From: Planctomycetota bacterium
GTDB lineage: Bacteria; Planctomycetota; Planctomycetia; Pirellulales; Lacipirellulaceae
Assembly (NCBI GenBank): GCA_022615465.1
Contig: JAKEGR010000144.1
Span: 1 to 9,486, forward strand
Length of the DNA stretch: 9,486 nt
Reading direction: 5' to 3'
In this document: one piece after another, positions 1-6,548 of the stretch
How the letters are laid out: every line of letters begins with the position of its first letter
How positions within the stretch are numbered: the first letter of the stretch is position 1
Notes under the pieces: generated by a model
The model's input: the letters and a program-made list of their open reading frames with translations, nothing else
Databases searched by the model: none
Told to the model about the DNA's origin: nothing
Made by a program: the position numbers and the translations under genes

Positions 1-837
1 CTTTCCGCAGTTGAAGCAATCGATGCACTCCACCTTGCTCGTGCGTTTTACATCCCCGCCGGGAATGGCGTTCATCTTGCACTCGGTCTGGCATTTATTA
101 CAGATCGGGCACTCCTGCCCGACGATCCGTTCGAACATCCGGAATTGGGAAAGAAATCCAAGCCATGCCCCGGCCGGGCAGAGGTTCCGGCACCAGAAGC
201 GACGCGACAGTTTTTCCAGACCGAGGATTCCGCCGATCAGGAGCGCAATCCAGAACAGCCCCTGATGATGCGCCTGGCCCTCGGGCATGAGGATGCTCTT
301 GAACGCATCGTACGCGAACATTGCCGGCCCTTCCAAGAACGGAACCTTCTCGACAGCCAGAAGAGTCTGCTCCGCGAACAAGGTGCCCAGCGGATAGAAC
401 ACCACGGCCAGCGCACGGTTGAAAATGGACAGCGGGTCCAGATACCCCCAGACGTTCACCGAGAACAGGGCGAGGAGAATGCAGCCGAGGAGGATGCCGA
501 ACTTGAGCCAGCGCAGTTTCTCCCATTGCTGCGAGAGCCGGTTCGAAGGGGATTGGACAACCTTGCCGGCAACGTCGATCGCCGTTCCCAGGGGACAGAG
601 CCAGCCGCAGAAGAACCGGCCGAGCAGCGGCGTCAGTGCCAGGATGACCAACGCAGGCCAGAAAAGCGTCGAGAAACGCAGGTGCTGGATGAAGTCAAAC
701 AGGGGGATCAGCGGGCTGAAGCGGAGAAAGAGATCCGCCTCGGCACGGCCCGTGTAGGGGTACCGCGCCAGAAGAAACAGGAGGACGAAGAACCCGAGCG
801 CGAGGAGCTGAACGACCTTGCGGATGTTTGCGGTCAT
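1..837 (-). CDS. Membrane-bound 4Fe-4S polyferredoxin, NapH/NosR-like (3' end cut by window edge)
   Basis: A continuous reading frame runs from ATG at 837 to the left edge (279 residues, no stop reached). It has hydrophobic segments near residues 8-24, 57-73, 112-128 and 193-207. Two CxxxCP motifs sit at the ends of membrane segments (C77/C81-P82 and C216/C220-P221), as in the NapH/NosR/CcoG-type membrane ferredoxins. A bacterial ferredoxin cluster then follows: C243, C246, C249, C253 (CxxCxxCxxxC), and C271, C274, C277 of a second cluster whose fourth Cys should lie just beyond position 1. Family knowledge: such proteins pass electrons between the quinone pool or cytoplasmic donors and periplasmic partners. 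The ATG overlaps the TGA of the upstream DUF362 gene (ATGA, 834-837), so the two are almost certainly translationally coupled. The family call is firm; the redox partner and exact role are inference. Confidence 0.92.
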   Translation of the reverse strand, partial: MTANIRKVVQLLALGFFVLLFLLARYPYTGRAEADLFLRFSPLIPLFDFIQHLRFSTLFWPALVILALTPLLGRFFCGWLCPLGTAIDVAGKVVQSPSNRLSQQWEKLRWLKFGILLGCILLALFSVNVWGYLDPLSIFNRALAVVFYPLGTLFAEQTLLAVEKVPFLEGPAMFAYDAFKSILMPEGQAHHQGLFWIALLIGGILGLEKLSRRFWCRNLCPAGAWLGFLSQFRMFERIVGQECPICNKCQTECKMNAIPGGDVKRTSKVECIDCFNCGK

Positions 838-1739
838 GCCAACCGCACCCGCCGCAGGTCCAGCTTGCCAACATCATACTTGTTCAGGCCGCGTTTGACT
901 GCCTCGCCGACGAATCCGGCATCGCCCAAACCAAGCCCGAAGAGTTCCAGGGCGACGTAGTCAGCGGCCACGATGCACGGGCTCATGATCAGCGTGCGGG
1001 GCTGCTTCACATGGGCGAGGTTGCCGCCGACCGGGCCGTTGGCGGTAAGGATGCGGTAGGCGTCGATGATCGTGAGCGTTGGCAGGATGGTCCGGTCGAT
1101 ATCCACAAGCCTTTGCGCGAAGTTGTCGTGGATGTCCCCCCGGTTTCCTCCCATCACTCCCATCAGGTTCTTCATCCCGAGCGTCACCTTGGCCAGGGAA
1201 TGGTGTTTCGCAATCGGGACATTGATGACTTTGTCCGCTTCCAGGTAGTCCTTATAGATGGGCCATTCCTTGACGAGTTCCCCGTCGATCGCCTTGTTCA
1301 CGAAGCGGCTGTCGCGGACCTGGGAGACGTCGGCACCCGCGTTGGTTGCCTTGTCTTCGATCTGGGAGTTGGCATAGCTTCGCAGCGGGTTGTTGCATGT
1401 GCGGTCGAAGACCTTCACGGTTTTCGCGCCGGCGTCGAGACATGCGGCGACCACTGCGGCAACGAGTTCAGGATTCGTGTTTGCTGCATATTCCGGGGCG
1501 CGGTCCCATGCCATGTTCGGCTTGACCACCACCACGTCGCCGCGGCTGACGAATTGCGACATTCCGCCCATCTCCTTGAGGGCGGCGGCAAGGAGCTGAG
1601 CCGGTTCTCCGTTCTCCACCCAGACGGCTTGGGGCGTCTGCGTCTGCGTCTCCGCAAAAAGCTGGTTCCGCGAGGAGGACAACAGCGAGGCCCCCAGGGC
1701 GCCCGCGCCCGTGGCAACGAGAAAATCACGTCGATTCAT
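834..1739 (-). CDS. Tat-exported DUF362 domain protein
   Basis: This encodes a 301-residue protein. It begins with MNRRDFLVATGAGALGASLL, a twin-arginine signal (RRDFL at residues 3-7, then a hydrophobic Ala/Gly-rich stretch), so it is probably exported folded, perhaps with a bound cofactor. The body matches DUF362: GDVVVVKPNM near 67-76, an NTNPELV helix near 88, the conserved core VPIAKHH...LGMKNLMGVMGG at about 174-198, and DAYRIL...NGPVGG at about 226-239. The frame stays open upstream to 1838, but the start at 1739 is chosen because it places the Tat signal at the N terminus and has an AAGGAG Shine-Dalgarno 7 nt before it. The molecular function of DUF362 is not established; many members associate with Fe-S proteins, which fits the overlapping polyferredoxin gene downstream. 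Cys100, Cys115 and Cys255 are the only cysteines, and they do not form a ferredoxin motif, so clusters are presumably supplied by the partner. Confidence 0.92.
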   Translation of the reverse strand: MNRRDFLVATGAGALGASLLSSSRNQLFAETQTQTPQAVWVENGEPAQLLAAALKEMGGMSQFVSRGDVVVVKPNMAWDRAPEYAANTNPELVAAVVAACLDAGAKTVKVFDRTCNNPLRSYANSQIEDKATNAGADVSQVRDSRFVNKAIDGELVKEWPIYKDYLEADKVINVPIAKHHSLAKVTLGMKNLMGVMGGNRGDIHDNFAQRLVDIDRTILPTLTIIDAYRILTANGPVGGNLAHVKQPRTLIMSPCIVAADYVALELFGLGLGDAGFVGEAVKRGLNKYDVGKLDLRRVRLA

Positions 1740-1746
1740 GGAACGT

Positions 1747-1752
1747 CTCCTT
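1747..1752 (-). promoter_or_regulatory. Shine-Dalgarno of the DUF362 gene
   Basis: AAGGAG on the minus strand lies 7 nt before the ATG at 1739. This strong site decides in favour of the Tat-signal start over the in-frame upstream start at 1838. Confidence 0.8.
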
Positions 1753-1780
1753 GGAATGCGTACCCCCCGATGCTCCCTTG

Positions 1781-1786
1781 AGTATA
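1781..1786 (-). promoter_or_regulatory. Probable -10 box for the DUF362/polyferredoxin operon
   Basis: TATACT on the minus strand lies 41 nt upstream of the DUF362 start codon, giving a leader of about 35 nt that contains the Shine-Dalgarno. No good -35 is visible at 16-18 bp spacing (TAGGTG at 17). The call rests on the -10 match, its position, and similarity to the other -10 boxes in this window. Confidence 0.45.
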
Positions 1787-2007
1787 GAAGATCGCGAGAA
1801 ATACACCTACCCCCCTCTAGCGTGGACGCCGATCGCAATGAAGAATCCCGCTGTCTTGGAGATGGGCGTGACCCACCTAATCAAACGGGCCATCAAGGCG
1901 GCCCCTGGCTACGACCGGCTGCCGGCGATTCCTGGATCGCACTGAGGTGCGAAGTGCGGATCGACGATTCGCGGCCACTTCTGTAGACGCCCAGGCGCGT
2001 GCAGGTG

Positions 2008-2037
2008 ATGGCAGGGCGACGCTCTGCGAGGTACAAT
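2008..2037 (+). promoter_or_regulatory. Candidate promoter of the toxin-antitoxin operon
   Basis: ATGGCA (2008-2013, four of six matches to TTGACA) is followed after 18 bp by TACAAT (2032-2037). Transcription would start near 2044, giving a leader of about 37 nt with the antitoxin Shine-Dalgarno. The extended GGTACAATT context resembles the box before the four-cysteine gene. No clear palindromic operator was seen around it. Confidence 0.45.
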
Positions 2038-2080
2038 TAACCGCAGCAAACAAGTCGTCCCGATGTGTCGAGGAAGTCCC

Positions 2081-2278
2081 ATGAGCATCCAAGAACTTGA
2101 AGACGCGATTAGCCAACTATCTTACGACGAATTCGCGCGACTTGCACAATGGATCGACGAGTATCGGGCCGAAACGTGGGACCGACAGATCGAGGCGGAT
2201 ATTCGCGCCGGGCGACTCGACGAAGCGGGCCGCCGCGCCGACGCCGATTTTGACGCCGGGCAATGCACGCCGCTATGA
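2081..2278 (+). CDS. Type II toxin-antitoxin system antitoxin, small acidic protein
   Basis: The product is 65 residues, acidic and probably largely helical (SIQELEDAISQLSYDEFARL, then WIDEYRAETWDRQIEADI). The C-terminal pattern WDRQIEADIRAGRLD...ADFDAG...TPL is typical of small antitoxins paired with RelE/ParE-type toxins; the acidic tail is expected to wrap and neutralise the basic toxin. No DNA-binding fold (ribbon-helix-helix or HTH) can be recognised, so whether it autoregulates is unknown. The start at 2081 is chosen for the GAGGAAG Shine-Dalgarno at 2070-2076; an in-frame start at 2063 would precede that site and is less likely. Its TGA overlaps the toxin ATG (ATGA, 2275-2278), the standard arrangement for coupled antitoxin-first synthesis. 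Confidence 0.82.
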   Translation: MSIQELEDAISQLSYDEFARLAQWIDEYRAETWDRQIEADIRAGRLDEAGRRADADFDAGQCTPL

Positions 2279-2532
2279 AGCACTTCGCGACCCACGATTT
2301 CTGGGCCCGTTACCGGCAACTACCGGCCGAGATTCAAGAGCTTGCGGATAGGAACTTCGTACTTCTCCAACAAAATCCGCAACATCCGTCGCTTCGATTG
2401 AAGAAGATCGGCGTTTATTGGTCCGCTCGGGTGGGGCTTCACTACCGCGTCCTCGCCAAAGAACGGACGGAAGGGCTTGTGTGGTTCTGGATTGGACACC
2501 ACAACGTGTACGACCAACTGCTCAGAGGGTAG
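2275..2532 (+). CDS. Type II toxin, RelE/ParE superfamily
   Basis: This 85-residue protein has the RelE/ParE layout: two N-terminal helices (FWARYRQLPAEIQELADRNF), a short linker (NPQHPSL), then a beta-sheet core with KKIGVYWSARVGLHYRVLA and the closing strand WFWIGHHNVYDQLL. Candidate functional residues by family analogy are K43, K44, R52, Y57, R58, H76 and Y79. Most RelE-type members are ribosome-dependent mRNA endonucleases, whereas ParE-type members poison gyrase; the sequence alone does not settle which applies. The WFWIG(x)H(x)xYDxLL ending favours the RelE-like group common in cyanobacteria and planctomycetes. The start at 2275 is chosen because it overlaps the antitoxin stop; the ATG at 2263 would add four residues and cannot be excluded. 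Neither has a strong Shine-Dalgarno, which suits translational coupling. Confidence 0.87.
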   Translation: MKHFATHDFWARYRQLPAEIQELADRNFVLLQQNPQHPSLRLKKIGVYWSARVGLHYRVLAKERTEGLVWFWIGHHNVYDQLLRG

Positions 2533-2785
2533 CGATCGGATACGACGTGGTGGACAACCATGTGCATGACTTTCACGCGACCATGTTGGAGCGGATCGGA
2601 CGACTTGCGACGCCACTCGCGGTGCATGCATCCGGTTAAGATTACTTCTCTTGACTGCAAGGCATGGGCCAACAGATCACTGCTGGGCAATCCAGAAGTG
2701 GCACCCGCGCTGTTCGAGAACCGCACTGCCCCCGGGGACGATTGATTTGGACCTGTAGCTTGCATTGCTATCAGGTGCGGCTCGG

Positions 2786-2814
2786 TCTAGGCCGGTGGGC
2801 GCGATCGGCCTAGA
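2786..2814. repeat. Perfect 9-bp inverted repeat, likely operator or RNA hairpin
   Basis: TCTAGGCCG (2786-2794) and CGGCCTAGA (2806-2814) are exact reverse complements separated by 11 nt. Arm centres are 20 bp apart, close to two helical turns, as for a dimeric regulator. The right arm overlaps the TAGAAT box (2811-2816) and ends 9 nt before the ATG at 2824. It could be a repressor site over the promoter or, if transcription starts further upstream, a hairpin near the ribosome site. There is no U-tract, so it is not a terminator. Confidence 0.6.
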
Positions 2815-2816
2815 AT
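2811..2816 (+). promoter_or_regulatory. Candidate -10 box of the AsmA-like/SYLF operon
   Basis: TAGAAT lies 7 nt before the ATG at 2824. If used, transcription would begin at or next to the start codon, giving a leaderless mRNA, which fits the lack of any Shine-Dalgarno before this gene. No -35 match is visible at 16-19 bp; that position is occupied by the left arm of the inverted repeat. Confidence 0.35.
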
Positions 2817-2823
2817 CCGCGGC

Positions 2824-5800
2824 ATGCCGGCGAAACCCTTCAGCACGCATCCATTGCCCGGAGAACCGGGAAACGCCTCTCGGCTTCGATCCGCCGGTGG
2901 TGTACGTCGACGATTATTGCTCGGCCTCGTGTTGTTGACGGCCGGGGTCGCGGTGCTGCCGACGCTGGTGGCCAAGACGCCGCTGCGGAATTCCGTGTTG
3001 TCGGCGGTGATGCCGTCGGACGTGATTCGCGCGAGCGTCGGCGATGCTTCGCTGGGCTGGCTCAGCCCGCCGTCGCTGTCGGCCGTGGAAGTGCGCGACG
3101 CCGCCGGGGCGACGCTGCTCACCATCGAGTCGGTCCACCTGGACCGCCCTCTGTGGTCGCTCGTGACGAACACCCGCGATCTGGGATCGATCGAGATCGT
3201 CCGGCCGAAGTTGCACGTCGAGATCCGTCCGAATGGCAGTAACGTGGAAGACGTGGTGGGCGAACTGCTCGCCGACTTGAACCGCGATCGAGCGGAGACC
3301 CCTGCCGGTGTTGCGACCGCGGAGCCAACCACCGTCGCGGTGCGACTGGTGGACGGAACCGTTCTCGCACACGACGCCACGACCGGCCGATCCTGGGGCC
3401 TGCAAGGCATCCAATTGCAATTTGATTCCGGCGGGGCTGGCGCTGGCGGCAATCAGTTTGCCGCTTCGGGTCAGTTCGTCGCGATGGGCCAAACCGCCGG
3501 CCAGTTGGCGGTGTCGCTGGCTGCCGACGCTGGCGGCCGGAATCAGCTTTCCTGGCAAGCCGATTCCGTGACGCTGGGATTCGTCGAGCCTTGGCTGCGT
3601 CGCTATGTGGTCGGCGCGGAAATGAGTGGCGCGCTCGTCAGTCGAGGGACGGCAACGTGGACGGGCGCATCGCCGCAGCTTGCCAGCGACTTCGCGTCGA
3701 CCGGCACACTCCACATCACCCAGCTTGATACGACTGCCGCCGCCCTGGCCGGCGACCGATTGAGGCTGCAATCCGTGGAACTGCCTTGGCAACTGCGGTT
3801 GCAGCCCGGAGGACTGGTTCTGGACGATCTGCGTCTGCGGAGCGACTTGGGTCAGCTTGCGGTGCGGGGCGTGGTGGATCGGAAATCGTTGGTCGAGTCC
3901 GCCGGCTCGAACGCAGCCGCGCTCGATGCGGCAGCGGGGCACGACTTCGAGCTGCGCGGCGCGCTCGATCTGGCCAGGCTGGCGGGCATGCTGCCCCATG
4001 CGCTGCGGATCCGCGAGGACACGCAAATCACTTCCGGAACCGTCGAAATCTCCGTCCGGCATCAGCCTGCCGCGGGCGGCCAGCTCATCTCCGGTAATCT
4101 ACGTAGTGCGGATCTCGTGGCGACCAGCGGCGGCCGGCCGCTGCGCTGGGATGAGCCGATGAACGCCAGCTTCGCCGTACAACGCGAAAACGGCGTCATG
4201 CGGCTCAACACGTTCCGTTGCGAATCTGAATTTCTGAAAATGGAGGCGAGCGGGACAACCCGGCAACTGGCGGCGACGGCCAGCTTCGATCTCAATCGGC
4301 TAGTCAATCAAGTGGGTCAGTTTGTCGATTTGAGCGGCACGGAACTGGCGGGCGCCGGCTCCGCCCGGCTGAATTGGAATTTGACTGGCGAGGATCAGTT
4401 TTCGGTCGTCGCGAGTGGAGAACTGGCTCAACTTCGCGTCGCGCTGGCTGGCGGCAAGGTGTGGGCCGAGCCGCAGTTGGCGTTGCAAGCCGAAGCAGCG
4501 GGAGCGATCGATCCGGTCACGCGGCGACCGGCGCGCATCGATACCGGCAAGGTCGGACTTCGCGGCCAGGGGGACGAGCTTGATGCCCAATTGACCGCAC
4601 CGGTCGCGATGGTGCTCGGAACGCCAACCTGGCCCGTCGCAATTCGCGGCTCCGGGAGTATGGCCCGTTGGCTTACCCGCGCGCGACCCTGGGTCACGGT
4701 CGATCCCTGGCAGATTGACGGCGAACTCGAACTTGTCACGAGCATTCGGATCGGCAACCGCGAGGCTGATGCGCAAGATGCCAAGTTGACCTTCACCAAT
4801 TTGCGGGCAACCGCGCCTGGATGGAATATCAGCGAACCCCGCGGTGAGATCGCGGGCGATGCTCATTGGAACGGCAACACGGACGAAATGGCGGCCAATA
4901 ACGCGCGGTTGGTTACGAGTACGGTCTCGCTCGCCGTGAAGGACTTCCGCTATCGGTCGGCACCACCTGGCGCCGGCGTGCAGGCCGCCGGCCAGATGCA
5001 TGGCATGGCGGCGTATCGGGCCGATCTGGCGCGGCTGGCAACGTGGCGGACCATGCCGGGACAAACTCCGGCGTATCAACCGCGGGGATCGCTTTTGGGC
5101 AACGTGCGATTCGAACAACGATTGGACGGAATTCGTGGCGAGATAACGGCCACGGGCCAGAATCTGGTGCTCGCCCAGTGGTCGTCAGCAAACCAGGGTG
5201 TTCCCGGACAAAGCGGCTATCAAACGATCTGGCAGGAGCCGCAAGCCACCGCGCGGGGTGCGGCGACCTTCCAATCGGCCGCGGATCGGCTGGTGTTGGA
5301 TGAGTTCCGTATTCAATCGAACACGTTGCAGGCGACCGCGGGAGGACAGGTGGAACGACTGTCGACGACAGCCGAGGTGAATCTCAGCGGCACCGTCGAC
5401 TATGACCTGGCACAGATCACGCCGCTCTTGCGCCCCTACGTTGGCAACGGCATTCAGTTCACTGGCCGCGAGCAGGCGCGGGTCGCGATCGCCGGGCAAC
5501 TTGCCGGAGGCGGCCCTCACCAGGCACAGCTCACGAGCATCGCGACCAACGATCTGTATCCCATGGCCAACCCCTCTCTGACAGGGAGGGAAATGCAGCA
5601 CTGGTCACGGCGTCTCAAGGCGCGGCTGGAAGCACCGTGGTCGGGCGCGAACGTCTATGGCTTATCGATTGGTCCGGGGCGGATCGCGGCCGTGCTCGGC
5701 GAGGGCGCGATACGTGTCGATCCGATTTCACTCACCCTCGGCGAAGGCCAGTTGACCGCCGCGCCGTCCGTGCGGCTTGATCCACTGCCAGCCGAAATGA

Positions 5801-6474
5801 CCATGCCGCCCGGGCCGGTGCTGACCAATGTGCGAATTACGCCCGAGGTGAGCGAAGCGATGCTGAAATACGTCGCGCCGGTACTGGCCGGGACAACACA
5901 AAGCGAGGGACAGTTCTCGCTGCAGATCGACGGGGTTCGCATGCCGCTTGGCGAGGCATTGCGGACTGACGCAACAGGGAAACTGACGGTTCATTCGGTC
6001 CGGGTGGTGCCGGGGCCGTTGGCAGACCAGTGGATCGGCCTGGCGCGGCAGATCGAAGCCCTGGCCAAGCGGCGCGATCCGGCGGCGCTAACTCAGCGGC
6101 CGCCCGTAACGCTGCTGGCGATCCGCGATCAGCAGGTGAATTTCCGCGTGGCCGACGGCCGTGTGTATCATGACCAGATGGAGTTTCTTGCGGGCGACGT
6201 GGTGCTCCGCTCACAAGGCTCGGTGGGTCTCGATGAAAGCCTCGCGCTGGTTCTGCAGGTGCCAATCCAGGACCGCTGGGTTGAGAAAGAAAAACTGCTG
6301 GTTGGCCTCAAAGGCCAATCGCTCTCGATCCCGATCAGCGGCACACTGAGCCGGCCGCAAATGGACCAGCAAGCCCTGGCGAATCTTTCGCAACAGCTCC
6401 TGCAAAGCGCGGCGCAACAGGCGATCGGCGGTGAGTTGAACAAGGCGTTGGAGAATCTGTTCAAGTCGCGTTGA
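2824..6474 (+). CDS. Large AsmA-like envelope protein
   Basis: The product is 1216 residues. Residues 1-30 are a basic cytoplasmic tail ending in VRRR, followed by one hydrophobic segment at about 31-50; the rest is predicted to lie in the periplasm. The body is low in Cys and Lys and consists of alternating beta-strand-like stretches such as LSAVEVRDAAGATLLTIESV and LGSIEIVRPKLHVEI near residues 80-140, the typical N-terminal AsmA pattern of nested strands. The end also fits: LSIPISGTLSRPQMD (about 1167-1181), followed by a Gln/Ala/Leu-rich amphipathic helix that closes the protein. Family knowledge: AsmA/TamB-type proteins form long hydrophobic grooves thought to move phospholipids between inner and outer membrane. 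The start is the only ATG before the basic tail; no Shine-Dalgarno precedes it. The SYLF gene follows after 74 nt without a terminator, so co-transcription is likely. Assignment to a subfamily (AsmA, DUF748, TamB-like) is open. Confidence 0.82.
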   Translation: MPAKPFSTHPLPGEPGNASRLRSAGGVRRRLLLGLVLLTAGVAVLPTLVAKTPLRNSVLSAVMPSDVIRASVGDASLGWLSPPSLSAVEVRDAAGATLLTIESVHLDRPLWSLVTNTRDLGSIEIVRPKLHVEIRPNGSNVEDVVGELLADLNRDRAETPAGVATAEPTTVAVRLVDGTVLAHDATTGRSWGLQGIQLQFDSGGAGAGGNQFAASGQFVAMGQTAGQLAVSLAADAGGRNQLSWQADSVTLGFVEPWLRRYVVGAEMSGALVSRGTATWTGASPQLASDFASTGTLHITQLDTTAAALAGDRLRLQSVELPWQLRLQPGGLVLDDLRLRSDLGQLAVRGVVDRKSLVESAGSNAAALDAAAGHDFELRGALDLARLAGMLPHALRIREDTQITSGTVEISVRHQPAAGGQLISGNLRSADLVATSGGRPLRWDEPMNASFAVQRENGVMRLNTFRCESEFLKMEASGTTRQLAATASFDLNRLVNQVGQFVDLSGTELAGAGSARLNWNLTGEDQFSVVASGELAQLRVALAGGKVWAEPQLALQAEAAGAIDPVTRRPARIDTGKVGLRGQGDELDAQLTAPVAMVLGTPTWPVAIRGSGSMARWLTRARPWVTVDPWQIDGELELVTSIRIGNREADAQDAKLTFTNLRATAPGWNISEPRGEIAGDAHWNGNTDEMAANNARLVTSTVSLAVKDFRYRSAPPGAGVQAAGQMHGMAAYRADLARLATWRTMPGQTPAYQPRGSLLGNVRFEQRLDGIRGEITATGQNLVLAQWSSANQGVPGQSGYQTIWQEPQATARGAATFQSAADRLVLDEFRIQSNTLQATAGGQVERLSTTAEVNLSGTVDYDLAQITPLLRPYVGNGIQFTGREQARVAIAGQLAGGGPHQAQLTSIATNDLYPMANPSLTGREMQHWSRRLKARLEAPWSGANVYGLSIGPGRIAAVLGEGAIRVDPISLTLGEGQLTAAPSVRLDPLPAEMTMPPGPVLTNVRITPEVSEAMLKYVAPVLAGTTQSEGQFSLQIDGVRMPLGEALRTDATGKLTVHSVRVVPGPLADQWIGLARQIEALAKRRDPAALTQRPPVTLLAIRDQQVNFRVADGRVYHDQMEFLAGDVVLRSQGSVGLDESLALVLQVPIQDRWVEKEKLLVGLKGQSLSIPISGTLSRPQMDQQALANLSQQLLQSAAQQAIGGELNKALENLFKSR

Positions 6475-6535
6475 GGCGGCAGGTCAGTGGCCACCGAAGC
6501 GACCAGTACCTCGTTGCAACATACCAGACATCCAC

Positions 6536-6541
6536 GGAAGG
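6536..6541 (+). promoter_or_regulatory. Shine-Dalgarno of the SYLF gene
   Basis: GGAAGG lies 7 nt before ATG 6549. It supports this start over the in-frame ATG at 6471, which overlaps the end of the AsmA-like gene and would bury the signal peptide. Confidence 0.7.
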
Positions 6542-6548
6542 CCCTCGA

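Larger units (their letters stand above)
1740..2080. other. Divergent intergenic region between redox operon and toxin-antitoxin operon
   Basis: These 341 bases hold the leader and -10 box of the minus-strand redox operon on the left and the promoter and leader of the toxin-antitoxin operon on the right. Between them, a plus-strand frame is open from TTG 1751 (or ATG 1838) to TGA 1945. It would encode 64 or 35 residues but has no convincing Shine-Dalgarno, and its left end overlaps the minus-strand promoter. It is not called as a gene. No terminator, tRNA or mobile-element end is apparent. Confidence 0.6.
2533..2823. other. Intergenic region with a possible gene remnant
   Basis: No intact gene is supported in these 291 bases. 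A plus-strand frame from ATG 2626 to TGA 2745 (39 codons) has a Shine-Dalgarno-poor start and looks more like a gene relic than a gene (see findings). The right end carries an inverted repeat and a -10-like box directly before the AsmA-like gene. No intrinsic terminator is visible after the toxin gene. Confidence 0.55.

Noticed and set aside
145..960. Long plus-strand frame of 271 codons
   Set aside because: It is antisense to the polyferredoxin and the end of the DUF362 gene, whose motifs are unmistakable. Its translation is Glu/Arg/Gln-rich low-complexity protein typical of a shadow frame.
828..1781. Long plus-strand frame of 317 codons
   Set aside because: It is the exact antisense of the DUF362 gene; the His/Asp/Val-rich translation has no recognisable domain.
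1740..1838. Upstream start of the DUF362 gene at 1838
   Set aside because: It would add 33 residues before the twin-arginine signal, bypass the strong AAGGAG site at 1747-1752 and span the putative -10 box.
2786..2816. The inverted repeat as an intrinsic terminator for the toxin-antitoxin operon
   Set aside because: No U-tract follows, and it lies over 250 nt after the toxin gene but directly at the next start codon, which fits a regulatory role better.
2914..4062. Minus-strand frame of 382 codons inside the AsmA-like gene
   Set aside because: It is a shadow frame, Arg/Gln/His-rich without domains, whereas the plus strand carries a continuous membrane-anchored AsmA-like protein.
6471..6548. 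Upstream start of the SYLF gene at 6471
   Set aside because: It overlaps the stop of the AsmA-like gene and places 26 polar residues before the signal peptide; ATG 6549 has its own Shine-Dalgarno.
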